A stretch of DNA of 64,000 bases from Chitinophaga niastensis. Its GTDB lineage: Bacteria; Bacteroidota; Bacteroidia; Chitinophagales; Chitinophagaceae. The position numbers and the translations under genes are program-made. Below, one piece after another: positions 40,291 to 49,557 of this stretch; position 1 is the first letter of the stretch, and every line of letters begins with the position of its first letter. The stretch is taken from the NCBI RefSeq assembly GCF_003014755.1, contig NZ_PYAW01000002.1:1426001-1490000 (forward strand), in the 5' to 3' direction. The notes beneath the pieces were generated by a model, which was given only the letters and a program-made list of their open reading frames with translations, did not search any database and was not told the DNA's origin.

Positions 40291-41950
40291 TGTCCATCCA
40301 GTTTTTAAATCGGAGGCAGCAGCGGGTACCATTGGAGGAGCTGCTGATTTCCAGTAATATTTTTCTGTATTTATACATCCGGTTAAAGAGTGCAATGCGC
40401 GCTTGTGTGAGCCGGATACCATGCCCGTTGGCCGGTTTGTCAGGATCAAACCCGTTCCCGTCATCGATCACTAAAAATAGTAAATCTGCGTTTTCTTTTG
40501 TTATATGAATGCGGAGCATCCCATTTTCACGTTTGCCGGAGAGACCATGTTTTGCCGCATTTTCGATCAACGGCTGTGCAAGCAGCGGTGGAACGTCGAT
40601 CTGATCCGTCTGGATAGCCGGAGAAACTTCCAGTTCATAACGGAACCCGAACCGAAGCCTTTCCAGTTCAATGTAGTTATCAAGATTTTTCAGTTCAACA
40701 CTCAGGGGAACAAACGCCTTGCTGCCCTGAGAAACAGCACTGCGCAGTAGTGTAGCAAATCCTGTCAGGTATTTATTTGCTTTGGCGGTTTGCTGGTCAT
40801 TCATCAGGCCCTGGATAGAGCCCAGTGCATTAAAAAGGAAATGCGGATTCATCTGTGCGTGCAGCGCCTGCATTTCCAACTGCAGGTATTTCATTTTTCG
40901 TTTATTTTTTCTTGCGCGGGAAACAAAGAACAATAACAGCAAGATAGCTACTGCCAGGGCAAATATGATAATTTTAAACCAGCTAGTTTGATACCATAAT
41001 GGCGGCGTATTAAATGTATAGGTAGATAATTGTCCGTGACCATCGGCGTATTTTACTTCAAGGGTATAATCCGCGTTGTGAAGCAATGATGCCATCAGGA
41101 TAAGGCCATCTGTTTTCTGCCATGCAGTATCTTTGTATTGGCCTCCGAGTATACGGTAGGAGTAAATGGAATCCATGGTATGGCTTGTCTCTTCCCGGAA
41201 ATAAAAAGCCAGTCGGGAGTTTGCTGAAACCCTGGCATTTCTGAGCTGCAATCCACCCCCCGGCCAGTCGCTATAAAAGCGGGTATCATACACTCTGTTT
41301 AAACTGTAAAGTAGTTGTTTACTGATAAAAGAAAGTTCGGTGGACGTGCTGCTGTCACTTAGGTAGGACATCATGAATGGCTGCGTGTGTGCATTTTCCC
41401 GTTTTGCATGCAACCTGAGAAAAGGCTGTTCATTCTTCTTCCGAAGTTCAATGAGGATGCTGTCGCCAATTGCCAGGGTGTCGTTCACCAGCCAGTAGGA
41501 AGGCGCTGGCTTGCGGGGATTGGCTGTATAAGTGACAGCCCTGTCCTCAAAGGAAGTCATGTTGCTGATATACTGCCAATCCCTTAGTACAGCACCATTC
41601 CTGACAACTCTTGCCTGCAGTGCTGCGAAAGGGAAAGCGTTGCTGTCCTGCAGGCTGCTGTCCCGGAAAAGGCCACCCTGAAAATTTGCTAACTGTATCA
41701 GGCTGTCCCTTTTAAAAGCACTCAGGATCAGGTGCTCACCGTATACTGTAAAGTATTCATCTTTAAAAGGCAGCGCGATATACACCGGGGAGTATGGATG
41801 ATGAGCAGATTCAAAATTGTTGGAAAGGGTCATTTGAAAACCAGGCAACATAAAGTGTTGTGATGATTTCTCCCTGAAATATAATTGGGCATTTGCTGTC
41901 GGCACGCTAAAGAGCAGCACCAGCAATACAAGGAACATTCCTTTATTCAT
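40283..41950 (-). CDS. Sensor histidine kinase of the LytS/YehU type
   Basis: 555 residues from the ATG at 41950 (a TTG two codons upstream is disregarded). Signal peptide (GMFLVLLVLLFSVPTANAQ), a large periplasmic beta-rich region of about 300 residues, one membrane helix (SWFKIIIFALAVAILLLLFF), a short coiled coil, then the His_kinase domain with HAQMNPHFLFNALGSIQGLM containing the phospho-acceptor His, and the ATP-binding N box (PLIENAAKHGLSG) and G box (VIDDGNGFD). It phosphorylates the neighbouring LytTR regulator. The periplasmic part presumably senses an envelope or extracellular signal; ligand unknown. Confidence 0.92.
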   Translation of the reverse strand: MNKGMFLVLLVLLFSVPTANAQLYFREKSSQHFMLPGFQMTLSNNFESAHHPYSPVYIALPFKDEYFTVYGEHLILSAFKRDSLIQLANFQGGLFRDSSLQDSNAFPFAALQARVVRNGAVLRDWQYISNMTSFEDRAVTYTANPRKPAPSYWLVNDTLAIGDSILIELRKKNEQPFLRLHAKRENAHTQPFMMSYLSDSSTSTELSFISKQLLYSLNRVYDTRFYSDWPGGGLQLRNARVSANSRLAFYFREETSHTMDSIYSYRILGGQYKDTAWQKTDGLILMASLLHNADYTLEVKYADGHGQLSTYTFNTPPLWYQTSWFKIIIFALAVAILLLLFFVSRARKNKRKMKYLQLEMQALHAQMNPHFLFNALGSIQGLMNDQQTAKANKYLTGFATLLRSAVSQGSKAFVPLSVELKNLDNYIELERLRFGFRYELEVSPAIQTDQIDVPPLLAQPLIENAAKHGLSGKRENGMLRIHITKENADLLFLVIDDGNGFDPDKPANGHGIRLTQARIALFNRMYKYRKILLEISSSSNGTRCCLRFKNWMDND

Positions 41951-42110
41951 GGTCAAAAGTTAAGTTATTTGAGTAAGGCAGGCAATTGTTTTGAAAGATT
42001 TGGGTGCATGGCGATTATCTTTAACATCATTTTTTTTCTGTAAAAATGGGGCAGCGGGAGCTATATAATGTTACGTTTCTTGAAGTTGGATAGTCCGGGT
42101 TTGAATTCAG
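41951..42110. other. Short gap upstream of the kinase gene
   Basis: No gene or clear signal was identified between the kinase start and the end of the Crp-family gene. Confidence 0.35.
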
Positions 42111-42755
42111 TTAATCCTCATATTGATGCAAGAGCTTATTCAACTCCACTTTATCCATATAAAGATTAAAATCTTCCGGATGAAGAATACTTTTATTTCT
42201 CAGGTCTTTCAGTGTTCTGTTGAAACTCCTTATTGATACAGCAAGGTAGTCTGCCAGATCCTTTTTGGATAATACAATTTGATGGGCTGCCAGCAGCGAT
42301 AATAATTTCAGTGTATTATATTCAGCAGGATATCTTTGTTGATAGGAGGCTCTTTCAGATGTGTGATAGATCCTTGTTACCAGTACATCCAGTAATAAAG
42401 TATTGAATGGTTGATTAATCCGGATCAGCTGTGAAAAATAGTCGTACGTAATACAGTAAACGGTAAGTGAGGTGAGTGCTTCTATATTACAAAGACAGCG
42501 GGTATGTTTTATAAATTCTATCTCGCCCACAATTTCTCCTGCTCCCAGAAATTCAAAAATAAAATCTTTACCATTATTTTCTGTAAGATAACATTTGGAG
42601 ATACCTTCCCTGATAACATACACGTAATGCAGTGTTGTTCCCTGTTGCAGCAGTTTTTCTCCCGGCTCCAGTGTTTTCAGGAAAACATCGGCTCCTTTTT
42701 TGTTAGTCTGATACTGCTCAATAATGTTTAATATAGCCAGATTGTTTCTGATCAT
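42111..42755 (-). CDS. Crp/Fnr-family transcriptional regulator
   Basis: 214 residues. Cyclic-nucleotide-binding fold with LKTLEPGEKLLQQGTTLHYV then YVIREGISKCYLTENNGKDF and EFLGAGEIVGEIEFIKHTRC; C-terminal winged helix (LSKKDLADYLAVSIRSFNRT then LKDLRNK). No cysteine cluster for an Fe-S centre as in Fnr. It is divergent from the HAD/acetyltransferase pair. A small palindrome GGGACAAATGTCCC lies 10 nt before its start codon, a candidate autoregulatory site. Confidence 0.9.
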   Translation of the reverse strand: MIRNNLAILNIIEQYQTNKKGADVFLKTLEPGEKLLQQGTTLHYVYVIREGISKCYLTENNGKDFIFEFLGAGEIVGEIEFIKHTRCLCNIEALTSLTVYCITYDYFSQLIRINQPFNTLLLDVLVTRIYHTSERASYQQRYPAEYNTLKLLSLLAAHQIVLSKKDLADYLAVSIRSFNRTLKDLRNKSILHPEDFNLYMDKVELNKLLHQYED

Positions 42756-42765
42756 TTTTTACAAT

Positions 42766-42779
42766 GGGACAAATGTCCC
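42766..42779. promoter_or_regulatory. Palindrome GGGAC-AAAT-GTCCC, candidate operator
   Basis: A 5-bp inverted repeat with a 4-bp spacer lies in the 75-bp region between the divergent Crp-family gene and the HAD gene. It would allow one regulator to control both directions. It is not a textbook TGTGA-N6-TCACA Crp site, so the assignment is tentative. Confidence 0.45.
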
Positions 42780-42830
42780 GGTTTTATTTAAAATCTGTTT
42801 TACTTTTACTTAAAAATAGGAATATATCAA

Positions 42831-43544
42831 ATGGAAAATCATCAAAAATCATTTACTGGCATTAAAGTGATCGCTTTTGATGCAGATGATACCCTATGGG
42901 TAAATGAACCTTATTTCCAGGAAACAGAGCAAAAGTTCTGTGCCCTGATGGAGGATTACCTGCCTCATCATACAGTATCCCAGGAGCTTTTCAAAACGGA
43001 AATGCAAAATCTTTCTTTATATGGATATGGCGTAAAAGGTTTTATGTTATGTATGATAGAAACGATATTGCGGGTTTCTGAAAATACAGCCAGTCTGCAA
43101 ACAATCCATAAGGTGATTGAATATGGACAGGAGCTGCTGAATAAGCCTATTGAATTGTTAGATGGGGTAGAAGAAGTGCTGAAATCCCTGAAAGGAAAAT
43201 ATAAATTAGTCGTGGCTACCAAAGGAGATCTGCTGGACCAGGAACGGAAACTGAACAAATCAGGACTGGCGCATTATTTCCATCACATTGAAATAATGAG
43301 CGATAAACAGGAAAAGGATTATAAAAAGCTGTTAAAGCACCTGGACTGCCAGCCCGAAGAATTTTTAATGATCGGTAATTCGCTTAAGTCAGATATAATG
43401 CCGGTTATCGCTTTAGGTGGACATGGAGTGCATATTCCTTATCACACTACCTGGGCACATGAAAAAATAGATCACCAGGTAGAAGATCTGCGTTTTCACC
43501 AGTTTGAAACTATTATGGAAATACTACCCAAAATGATGATATGA
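42831..43544 (+). CDS. HAD-superfamily hydrolase
   Basis: 237 residues. Motif I is VIAFDADDTLW (Asp nucleophile and general acid DxD), motif II VVATKGD with Thr, motif III Lys in LNKSGLAHYFHHIEIMSDKQ region, and motif IV MIGNSLKSDIMP. The cap is helical, as in subclass I phosphatases (gph/YjjG type). It probably dephosphorylates a small metabolite; the substrate is unknown. The stop overlaps the start of the acetyltransferase gene by 4 nt (ATGA), so the two are translationally coupled. Confidence 0.9.
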   Translation: MENHQKSFTGIKVIAFDADDTLWVNEPYFQETEQKFCALMEDYLPHHTVSQELFKTEMQNLSLYGYGVKGFMLCMIETILRVSENTASLQTIHKVIEYGQELLNKPIELLDGVEEVLKSLKGKYKLVVATKGDLLDQERKLNKSGLAHYFHHIEIMSDKQEKDYKKLLKHLDCQPEEFLMIGNSLKSDIMPVIALGGHGVHIPYHTTWAHEKIDHQVEDLRFHQFETIMEILPKMMI

Positions 43545-44164
43545 AACAAAAGCTGGCATTAGAAAGCTGGGCCAGAAAAGATCAGTTTGATTTTTTCAGA
43601 CAGTTTGAAGAACCTTTTTTTGGGGTATGTGTGCAGATAGATTGTACCAAAGCCTATGCAGCGGCCAAAGAGCAGGGTGCTTCCTTCTTCCTGTATTACC
43701 TGCATAAATCATTGGTGGCAATTAATGCAATAGCTCCGTTCCGTTATCGTATAACGGATAATGAGGTGTGGGAGTATGATAAAGTACATGCTTCTCCAAC
43801 TATTAATCGTCCTGATAGTACATTTGGTTTTGCTTACATGGATTTTTATGAAGATTTCCGGCAATTTGAAACCACTGCTCAGCAAGAAATTGAAAAGGTG
43901 CAAAACAGTAAAGGGCTTATCCCTGCAGTGTCCGGAGAAAATGTAATCCATTATTCTTCGCTGCCCTGGATCAATTTTACTGCTATTTCTCATGCGCGGA
44001 GTTTTTCTTTTAAAGATAGTTGCCCGAAAGTATCTTTTGGGAAGATGACCACCCAAAACGGACAAAGTATGATGCCTGTTTCAGTACATGTACATCACGC
44101 TTTAATGGATGGTTATCATGTAGGGCAATTTGTGGATTATTTTCAGGAATTAATGAATAGCTGA
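43541..44164 (+). CDS. Chloramphenicol acetyltransferase family protein (CatA-like)
   Basis: 207 residues with the classical type A CAT layout: an opening ARKDQFDFFRQFEEPFFGV, a central INRPDSTFGFAYMDFYEDFR, PWINFTAISHA, and the active-site HHALMDGYHVG (HHxxxDG, His at 185-186). It transfers acetyl from acetyl-CoA to the 3-hydroxyl of chloramphenicol in true CAT enzymes. Chromosomal CAT-like proteins of Bacteroidota are often uncharacterised and may act on other hydroxyl substrates, so resistance should not be assumed. Coupled to the HAD gene through a 4-nt overlap and probably controlled by the divergent Crp regulator. Confidence 0.88.
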   Translation: MKQKLALESWARKDQFDFFRQFEEPFFGVCVQIDCTKAYAAAKEQGASFFLYYLHKSLVAINAIAPFRYRITDNEVWEYDKVHASPTINRPDSTFGFAYMDFYEDFRQFETTAQQEIEKVQNSKGLIPAVSGENVIHYSSLPWINFTAISHARSFSFKDSCPKVSFGKMTTQNGQSMMPVSVHVHHALMDGYHVGQFVDYFQELMNS

Positions 44165-44198
44165 GGATCGTATAAAAGTAATCGGGGCCGTTTCTTCA

Positions 44199-44221
44199 TA
44201 AAGAGGCGGCCTCTTTATTTT
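44199..44221. terminator. Bidirectional terminator between CAT and sigma genes
   Basis: TAAAGAGG-CGG-CCTCTTTA is a perfect 8-bp hairpin followed by TTTTA on the plus strand, set between convergent genes 35 nt past the CAT stop. A wider GGCCG/CGGCC alternative pairing overlaps it. Confidence 0.75.
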
Positions 44222-44229
44222 AGGAAGGT

Positions 44230-44793
44230 TTATACATTGGTTTCCTTCAACTGCTTCCGCAGCTGCTGTAATGCTTTCACAATATGTTTCTCCACAGTAC
44301 TCACGGAGATGCTCATTTTAGTGGCAATCGCCTGGTGCGACAGGTATTGCATCCTGCTCAGAATAAATGCTTCTTTACATTTTTCCGGCAGGCTATTAAT
44401 GATGTAGTGTATTTTTTCTTCCAGTTTTTTACTGTCGATTTGTTGATCGGCTGCATGCACAGTATGTGTTTGCACCTGCTCTTTGATAGCGGCATATTGT
44501 TTCTGTTGCACCAGGTGCTGGCGAAAACGATCAATCATGCCGTGTTTCAATAATGTTTGCAGGTAGGCAAACAGGTAATCGGTATTTTCAATTTGCGCAC
44601 GTTTGGCGTACAACCGGATAAATACATCCTGTACCACTTCCAGGGCATCCTCCTTGTTCTCCATCCGCTTATAAGCTATATTAAGCAGCCGGATGAAGTA
44701 GCGGTCGTAGATAGCCTCAAATGCAGCAACATCTTCTTCTTTCAGTAACTGGAACAGATCGCTGTCGGTAGCGCTTGCGTATAAAGGATTCAT
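44230..44793 (-). CDS. ECF RNA polymerase sigma factor (Bacteroidota PUL type)
   Basis: 187 residues from the ATG at 44793 (an in-frame TTG-like start four codons upstream is ignored). Region 2: EEDVAAFEAIYDRYFIRLLN and KEDALEVVQDVFIRLYAKRA; region 4: INSLPEKCKEAFILSRMQYL then SHQAIATKMSISVSTVEKHI. This is the RpoE-like ECF subgroup that pairs with FecR anti-sigma factors in Bacteroidota. It is divergent from the FecR gene at 44913 and should activate the downstream SusCD locus when the transporter binds its glycan. Confidence 0.93.
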   Translation of the reverse strand: MNPLYASATDSDLFQLLKEEDVAAFEAIYDRYFIRLLNIAYKRMENKEDALEVVQDVFIRLYAKRAQIENTDYLFAYLQTLLKHGMIDRFRQHLVQQKQYAAIKEQVQTHTVHAADQQIDSKKLEEKIHYIINSLPEKCKEAFILSRMQYLSHQAIATKMSISVSTVEKHIVKALQQLRKQLKETNV

Positions 44794-44912
44794 CTTACAT
44801 ATCAAGTAGCGAATAAAAAAACTAAAAAAAAATCAGAAATACAATAGCGGTGTTTTCTTTTCTGCTCGTTTATAGTTGTGTAAGATAACAGCAAGGAGCC
44901 GGGACTTATACT

Positions 44913-46085
44913 TTGGACAGTAATATAGATATAAAAATATTAGAAAAGTACCTGGATGGTACTGCTTCTCCGGAGGAACAGCAGCTCATTGAAGCGTGGC
45001 TGGCCGAAGGGGAAGATCATGCCCCGCTGTTTGAGGACGAGGATTCGCAGGAAGCAATGCAATACAGGGAAACGGCTAAAGCAGCTGTGCTTGAAAAGTT
45101 GTATGAAACCGATGCTATCAGCAAACCTGGTCGTAACCGGCGCATCATATTATTACGTGTAGCCGTGGCAGCATCAATAATGGCTGCTATTGTAATGACT
45201 GCTACCTGGTTTCAGCATCATATAACGGAGAGCCATATACGTAATCCTGTTTCGTTAAAGGGAGCCATGCCGTATAAATCGCGTAATAAGGCGGTGCTGG
45301 AGCTTTCGGGCGGAAGGACCATTGCGCTGGACGCTATCGCAGCCGGACAAACGCTGCAGGATGGAGCAGTAACCATCACAAAAACAGCGAACAATGAAAT
45401 TGAATACCAGCAGGTAGCTGCCGGACAGCAGCAACCTGTTGGTATCCATAAATTAAGTGTACCAAAATCATCGCAGTACATTGTTGTATTATCCGATGGC
45501 ACCAAAGTATGGCTGAATGCGGGATCAACCATCAGCTTCCCCGCCGCATTTACCGGCAACAGCAGGGATGTGGCCATCACCGGAGAAGCCTATTTTGAAG
45601 TGGCTAAACAAGTAGCCGCTAACGGCGGAAATTATCAACCATTCAGCGTAGCTACCGGAAAAATGTCGGTGCTGGTATTGGGTACCCATTTTAATATCAA
45701 TGCTTATACAGATGAACCTGCTGTCAGTACCACTTTGCTGGAAGGTAGTGTACAGGTAAAAGTGAACAAACAAAAAATACAGATCAGACCGGGAGAGCAG
45801 GCGCAGTTGAACAATACCGGAAAACTGTCAGTATCACAACCAAATCTTGAAGAAATAGTAGCCTGGCAAAAAGGCTACCTGCAATTCGATAACACGCCAC
45901 TGGAGGAAGTATTCAGGCAAATTGCACGCTGGTACGATGTGCACGTTGTTTTTAAAGGAGGAGTCCACCAGGGATCTTTCCATGGGAAAATATATCCCGG
46001 TATGAAACTACCGGAAATACTCCGGGGCCTGGAAACAAACGGCGCCAGGTTTACTTTCAATGGAACCAGCATTATTGTAGAATAA
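44913..46085 (+). CDS. FecR-family anti-sigma factor
   Basis: 390 residues, apparently from a TTG codon at 44913 (the next in-frame ATG would remove the conserved N-terminus KILEKYLDGTASPEEQQLIE). Cytoplasmic N-terminal part, one membrane helix (VAVAASIMAAIVMTATW), and the periplasmic FecR domain with VVLSDGTKVWLNAGSTISFP and FSVATGKMSVLVLGTHFNIN; the C-terminal DUF4974 domain follows (LQFDNTPLEEVFRQIARWYD). It holds the ECF sigma factor inactive and is relieved by the STN domain of the SusC partner. A purine-rich AAGGAG lies 16 nt upstream of the TTG. Confidence 0.9.
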   Translation: MDSNIDIKILEKYLDGTASPEEQQLIEAWLAEGEDHAPLFEDEDSQEAMQYRETAKAAVLEKLYETDAISKPGRNRRIILLRVAVAASIMAAIVMTATWFQHHITESHIRNPVSLKGAMPYKSRNKAVLELSGGRTIALDAIAAGQTLQDGAVTITKTANNEIEYQQVAAGQQQPVGIHKLSVPKSSQYIVVLSDGTKVWLNAGSTISFPAAFTGNSRDVAITGEAYFEVAKQVAANGGNYQPFSVATGKMSVLVLGTHFNINAYTDEPAVSTTLLEGSVQVKVNKQKIQIRPGEQAQLNNTGKLSVSQPNLEEIVAWQKGYLQFDNTPLEEVFRQIARWYDVHVVFKGGVHQGSFHGKIYPGMKLPEILRGLETNGARFTFNGTSIIVE

Positions 46086-46152
46086 AATCAGACACGCGCA
46101 TTCTCTAGCCGGCTATTTACTGTCGCAACATTAACCACTTAAACACGAAAGT

Positions 46153-49100
46153 ATGGAACAACCTGTAAAAAGACTCCTTTCAGGGAGGGCCCGTGCCCGT
46201 AAAAGTTTGTTATTACTTATCTGCATGCTCACTGTCTTCCGGGGCACTGCTATGGCCGAAAAGCAAACAAATAAAATTAGTCTGAATGTGACCGATCAAC
46301 CATTGGAAAAGGTCTTCAAAAAAATTGAAGCAAAAACAGATTACGTATTCTGGTACAAAATGGATGTGCTGAAAAAAGCACAACATGTAACTATCAAGGT
46401 GAATAATGAAGACTTACTGCAGGTCCTGGAAAGCCTCTTTAAAAATCAGGCACTCACTTACAGTATTGAAAAAAATATTATTGCTATTAAGGAAAAACAG
46501 GCAAATGAACTTTCCGGTGCTATGGCTACAGCAGCCATACTGGCGGTGATCAAAGGGAAGGTGCTGGGCGAGGACGGATCACCACTACCAGGTGTTACTA
46601 TTAAAGCAAAAAGCAATAAAGCTTTTGCTACCACCGATGAACATGGTCTTTTTACCATTAAAGTGGATGCCGGCGAAACACTTATTTTTTCCTATATCGG
46701 CTACCAGCCTGCTGAGGTAGTAGTGAAATCGGAAGAAGCCCTAACCATTATCATGAAACCTTCTTTCGATAAATTATCTGAAGTAGTGGTAGTAGGTTAT
46801 GGTACACAAAAGCGTGCTAATCTCACTGGCGCAGTGGCCACCATCAATTACGATAAAGCTCTGGAGAACAGGCCTATCACTAACCCCAGCCAGGCTTTGG
46901 CGGGTAAGGTGGCCGGTGTATTCGTAAGCCAGAACTCCGGCTCTCCCGGCGGCGATGGCGCTACTTTGCGCATTCGTGGTTTTGGTACTTTAAACAACAC
47001 CGATCCGCTGGTGCTTATTGATGGTATTGAAGGTAAACTGTCAGAGCTGAACCCCGCAGATATCGGCAGTATCACTATCCTGAAAGATGCTGCATCTGCC
47101 TCTATATATGGTTCCCGTGCGGCAAACGGTATTGTGCTGGTGACTACCAAAAAAGGCACCTATAATATGGAGCCCGTGTTATCTTACAACGGATACTACG
47201 GCATGCAGCAACTGGGCAGGAAATATGACCGTATCAATAACAGTGTGGAATTTATGAACCTGTGGAACAGCGCTGTGGTGAATAGCGGCGGTGATCCACT
47301 GTTTCCAAGGAATATGATGAATGATTTCGGTAATAACAAAGACCCATATCTTTATCCGAATACAGATTTTTACAAAGAAATATTTCGCACTGCTCCGATT
47401 ACGGAACACAATATTTCTGTAAGAGGTGGTGCTGCCAAACAAAATTTTTTCTTATCTGCTAATTATCTGTCGCAGGACGGTATTATTCGTCAAACCGACA
47501 GCAAGCGCTATGGTGTTAACTTTGCGATCAATAACAAATTAAAGGACTGGCTGGAAGTAGGCGGCCGTGTGCAGATCACCCGCAAGATCACGAACAGCCC
47601 GGTGGATGGGATTGACCGCATTTATTATATTATGTCCAATGGTGGTTATCCTTTTATCGCACCATATACAAAAGACGGCCGGTTCGGCGCTACACAGGCG
47701 CTGAAGCCGGATGGCTCTCCCATTGTGGATTCCCGTAATCCACTGCCGGATCTGTATGATGGTAATAGTCAGTATGTCAATAATTTTTTCAGGGCTAATC
47801 TTAATGCTACAGCAAATATTACCAAAGACCTTACTTTTAAAACGATGTTTACCGGCCAGTCAAATAACAATCGCCGGGATAAACACAACCAGCTCAATTA
47901 TGTATATACCGCCGGTGGTATCCAGGGAAAGGTATTAGATTATCCTTCGCAGATAACACTTTACAGAGCCAATAACGAAGAGTTTTACTGGGTGTATTAT
48001 AACACGCTCAACTATACGAAATCATTTAATAACGTACATAATTTTTCTGTTATCGTAGGTACACAGGCAGAGTCATATCAGTTGAAACCCATGTCCGGTC
48101 AGAAGTCTGACCCGCCTAAAGCCGGGCTCAATGAAGTAGATGCAGGTACCAGCAATGTACAGGCCGGGGGTAATACTACAGAATGGAGCATGCTGGCTTA
48201 TTTCGGAAGAATTAATTATAACTACAGGGAAAAATACCTGCTGGAAGCTAATCTTCGTGCAGATGCATCTTCCAGGTTCAGGCAAGGTAACCGCTGGGGT
48301 TATTTCCCGTCTGTTTCTGCAGGATGGGCCATGGAAAAAGAAAACTTCATCAAAAATATTGCGGCTATCAGTCAGCTGAAATTACGTGCTTCATGGGGAC
48401 AGCTCGGCAATCAGAACACGAATAATTCGGATGGTTCTGTTAATAATTATCCATACATCGGGGCTGTTACACAAACTAACGGTACCAGCTATACGGCGGG
48501 CGGCCAGTTTGCACCCGGTGCTGCCATCACCGGGTTGGTAGATCCTAATATCAGCTGGGAAACCACTACCAGTACAGATGTTGGTTTGGATGTAGGGTTG
48601 TTCAATAATGCATTGTCTGTTGAACTGGATTATTTTAATAAGAATACAGATCAGATACTGGTGCAACTGCCCATCTCTTCCACACTGGGAGAAGTAAGCG
48701 CGCCGATTCAGAATATCGGGAAGATGAGCAACAAAGGATTTGAATTTTCCGTGAATTATCATTCTCCGGAATATAGATCCGGCTTCAGTTATTCTATTGG
48801 AGCAAATATCACCTATATCAAAAATATGGTAACAAAATTCAGGGCAGATGCACCGGATCAGTTGTGGCTCATCAGAGAAGGGATGCCTTATAAAATGTTG
48901 TACGGCTATAAATCAGTGGGTGTATTTCAATCTGATAAAGAAGCCAGCGAGTACATGAGAAATAACGGGTATATACCTAAAGCAGGTGATTTAAAATATG
49001 AAGATGTAAATGGTGACGGCAAACTGGATTATAAGGATAAACAATCGCTGGGTAATACATTGCCTAAATACACCTATGGCATTACGCTGGGCGCCAATTA

Positions 49101-49545
49101 TAAAAACTGGCGCCTGAACATTGTAACACAGGGACTGGCGGGCATCAGTGGCTACAACCAAAGTGCATGGACAACACCGCTGGGTATTTCCGGTGGCACA
49201 TTGCTCACCAGGTGGAAAGACGCCTGGACACCGGACAATCACAGCAATACTTTACCACGTATAGTCGTGAACGATACCTGGAACAGGTATGAATCTTCTT
49301 TTTGGGTGCAGAACATGAGCTATTTTAAGATCAAGAATATACAGTTGTCATATCAACTGCCGGCATCTTTACTGCACAGTATTCGTTTCAAAGGCGGAAG
49401 TATTTATGCCAACGTACAAAACCTGCCTTCTTTTACCAGTAAAGGATACCTGGGTTTTGATCCGGAGCAGAACACCTTTGCAAACGGCAGTACTATTTAC
49501 CCGACACCTGTTATCACTTCTTTTGGTATTAATCTGCAACTTTAA
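46153..49545 (+). CDS. SusC/RagA TonB-dependent outer-membrane transporter with STN signalling domain
   Basis: 1130 residues. Signal region (SLLLLICMLTVFRGTAMA), STN domain at about 50-110 (ISLNVTDQPLEKVFKKIEAK), carboxypeptidase-D-like domain at about 130-205 (VKGKVLGEDGSPLPGVTIKA-type, IFSYIGYQPAEVVV), TonB-box region, plug with the SusC signature SEVVVVGYGTQKRANLTGAV and GSRAANGIVLVTTKKG, and a 22-strand-type barrel to the end. It imports glycan fragments with SusD as lid, driven by TonB. The STN domain links it to the FecR/sigma pair encoded just upstream. Confidence 0.95.
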   Translation: MEQPVKRLLSGRARARKSLLLLICMLTVFRGTAMAEKQTNKISLNVTDQPLEKVFKKIEAKTDYVFWYKMDVLKKAQHVTIKVNNEDLLQVLESLFKNQALTYSIEKNIIAIKEKQANELSGAMATAAILAVIKGKVLGEDGSPLPGVTIKAKSNKAFATTDEHGLFTIKVDAGETLIFSYIGYQPAEVVVKSEEALTIIMKPSFDKLSEVVVVGYGTQKRANLTGAVATINYDKALENRPITNPSQALAGKVAGVFVSQNSGSPGGDGATLRIRGFGTLNNTDPLVLIDGIEGKLSELNPADIGSITILKDAASASIYGSRAANGIVLVTTKKGTYNMEPVLSYNGYYGMQQLGRKYDRINNSVEFMNLWNSAVVNSGGDPLFPRNMMNDFGNNKDPYLYPNTDFYKEIFRTAPITEHNISVRGGAAKQNFFLSANYLSQDGIIRQTDSKRYGVNFAINNKLKDWLEVGGRVQITRKITNSPVDGIDRIYYIMSNGGYPFIAPYTKDGRFGATQALKPDGSPIVDSRNPLPDLYDGNSQYVNNFFRANLNATANITKDLTFKTMFTGQSNNNRRDKHNQLNYVYTAGGIQGKVLDYPSQITLYRANNEEFYWVYYNTLNYTKSFNNVHNFSVIVGTQAESYQLKPMSGQKSDPPKAGLNEVDAGTSNVQAGGNTTEWSMLAYFGRINYNYREKYLLEANLRADASSRFRQGNRWGYFPSVSAGWAMEKENFIKNIAAISQLKLRASWGQLGNQNTNNSDGSVNNYPYIGAVTQTNGTSYTAGGQFAPGAAITGLVDPNISWETTTSTDVGLDVGLFNNALSVELDYFNKNTDQILVQLPISSTLGEVSAPIQNIGKMSNKGFEFSVNYHSPEYRSGFSYSIGANITYIKNMVTKFRADAPDQLWLIREGMPYKMLYGYKSVGVFQSDKEASEYMRNNGYIPKAGDLKYEDVNGDGKLDYKDKQSLGNTLPKYTYGITLGANYKNWRLNIVTQGLAGISGYNQSAWTTPLGISGGTLLTRWKDAWTPDNHSNTLPRIVVNDTWNRYESSFWVQNMSYFKIKNIQLSYQLPASLLHSIRFKGGSIYANVQNLPSFTSKGYLGFDPEQNTFANGSTIYPTPVITSFGINLQL

Positions 49546-49557
49546 ACTGAACTGATT

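Noticed and set aside
43541..44164. Acquired chloramphenicol resistance gene
   Set aside because: The gene is tightly coupled to a HAD gene with normal local composition and no mobile element; it looks like a chromosomal CAT-like protein of uncertain substrate.
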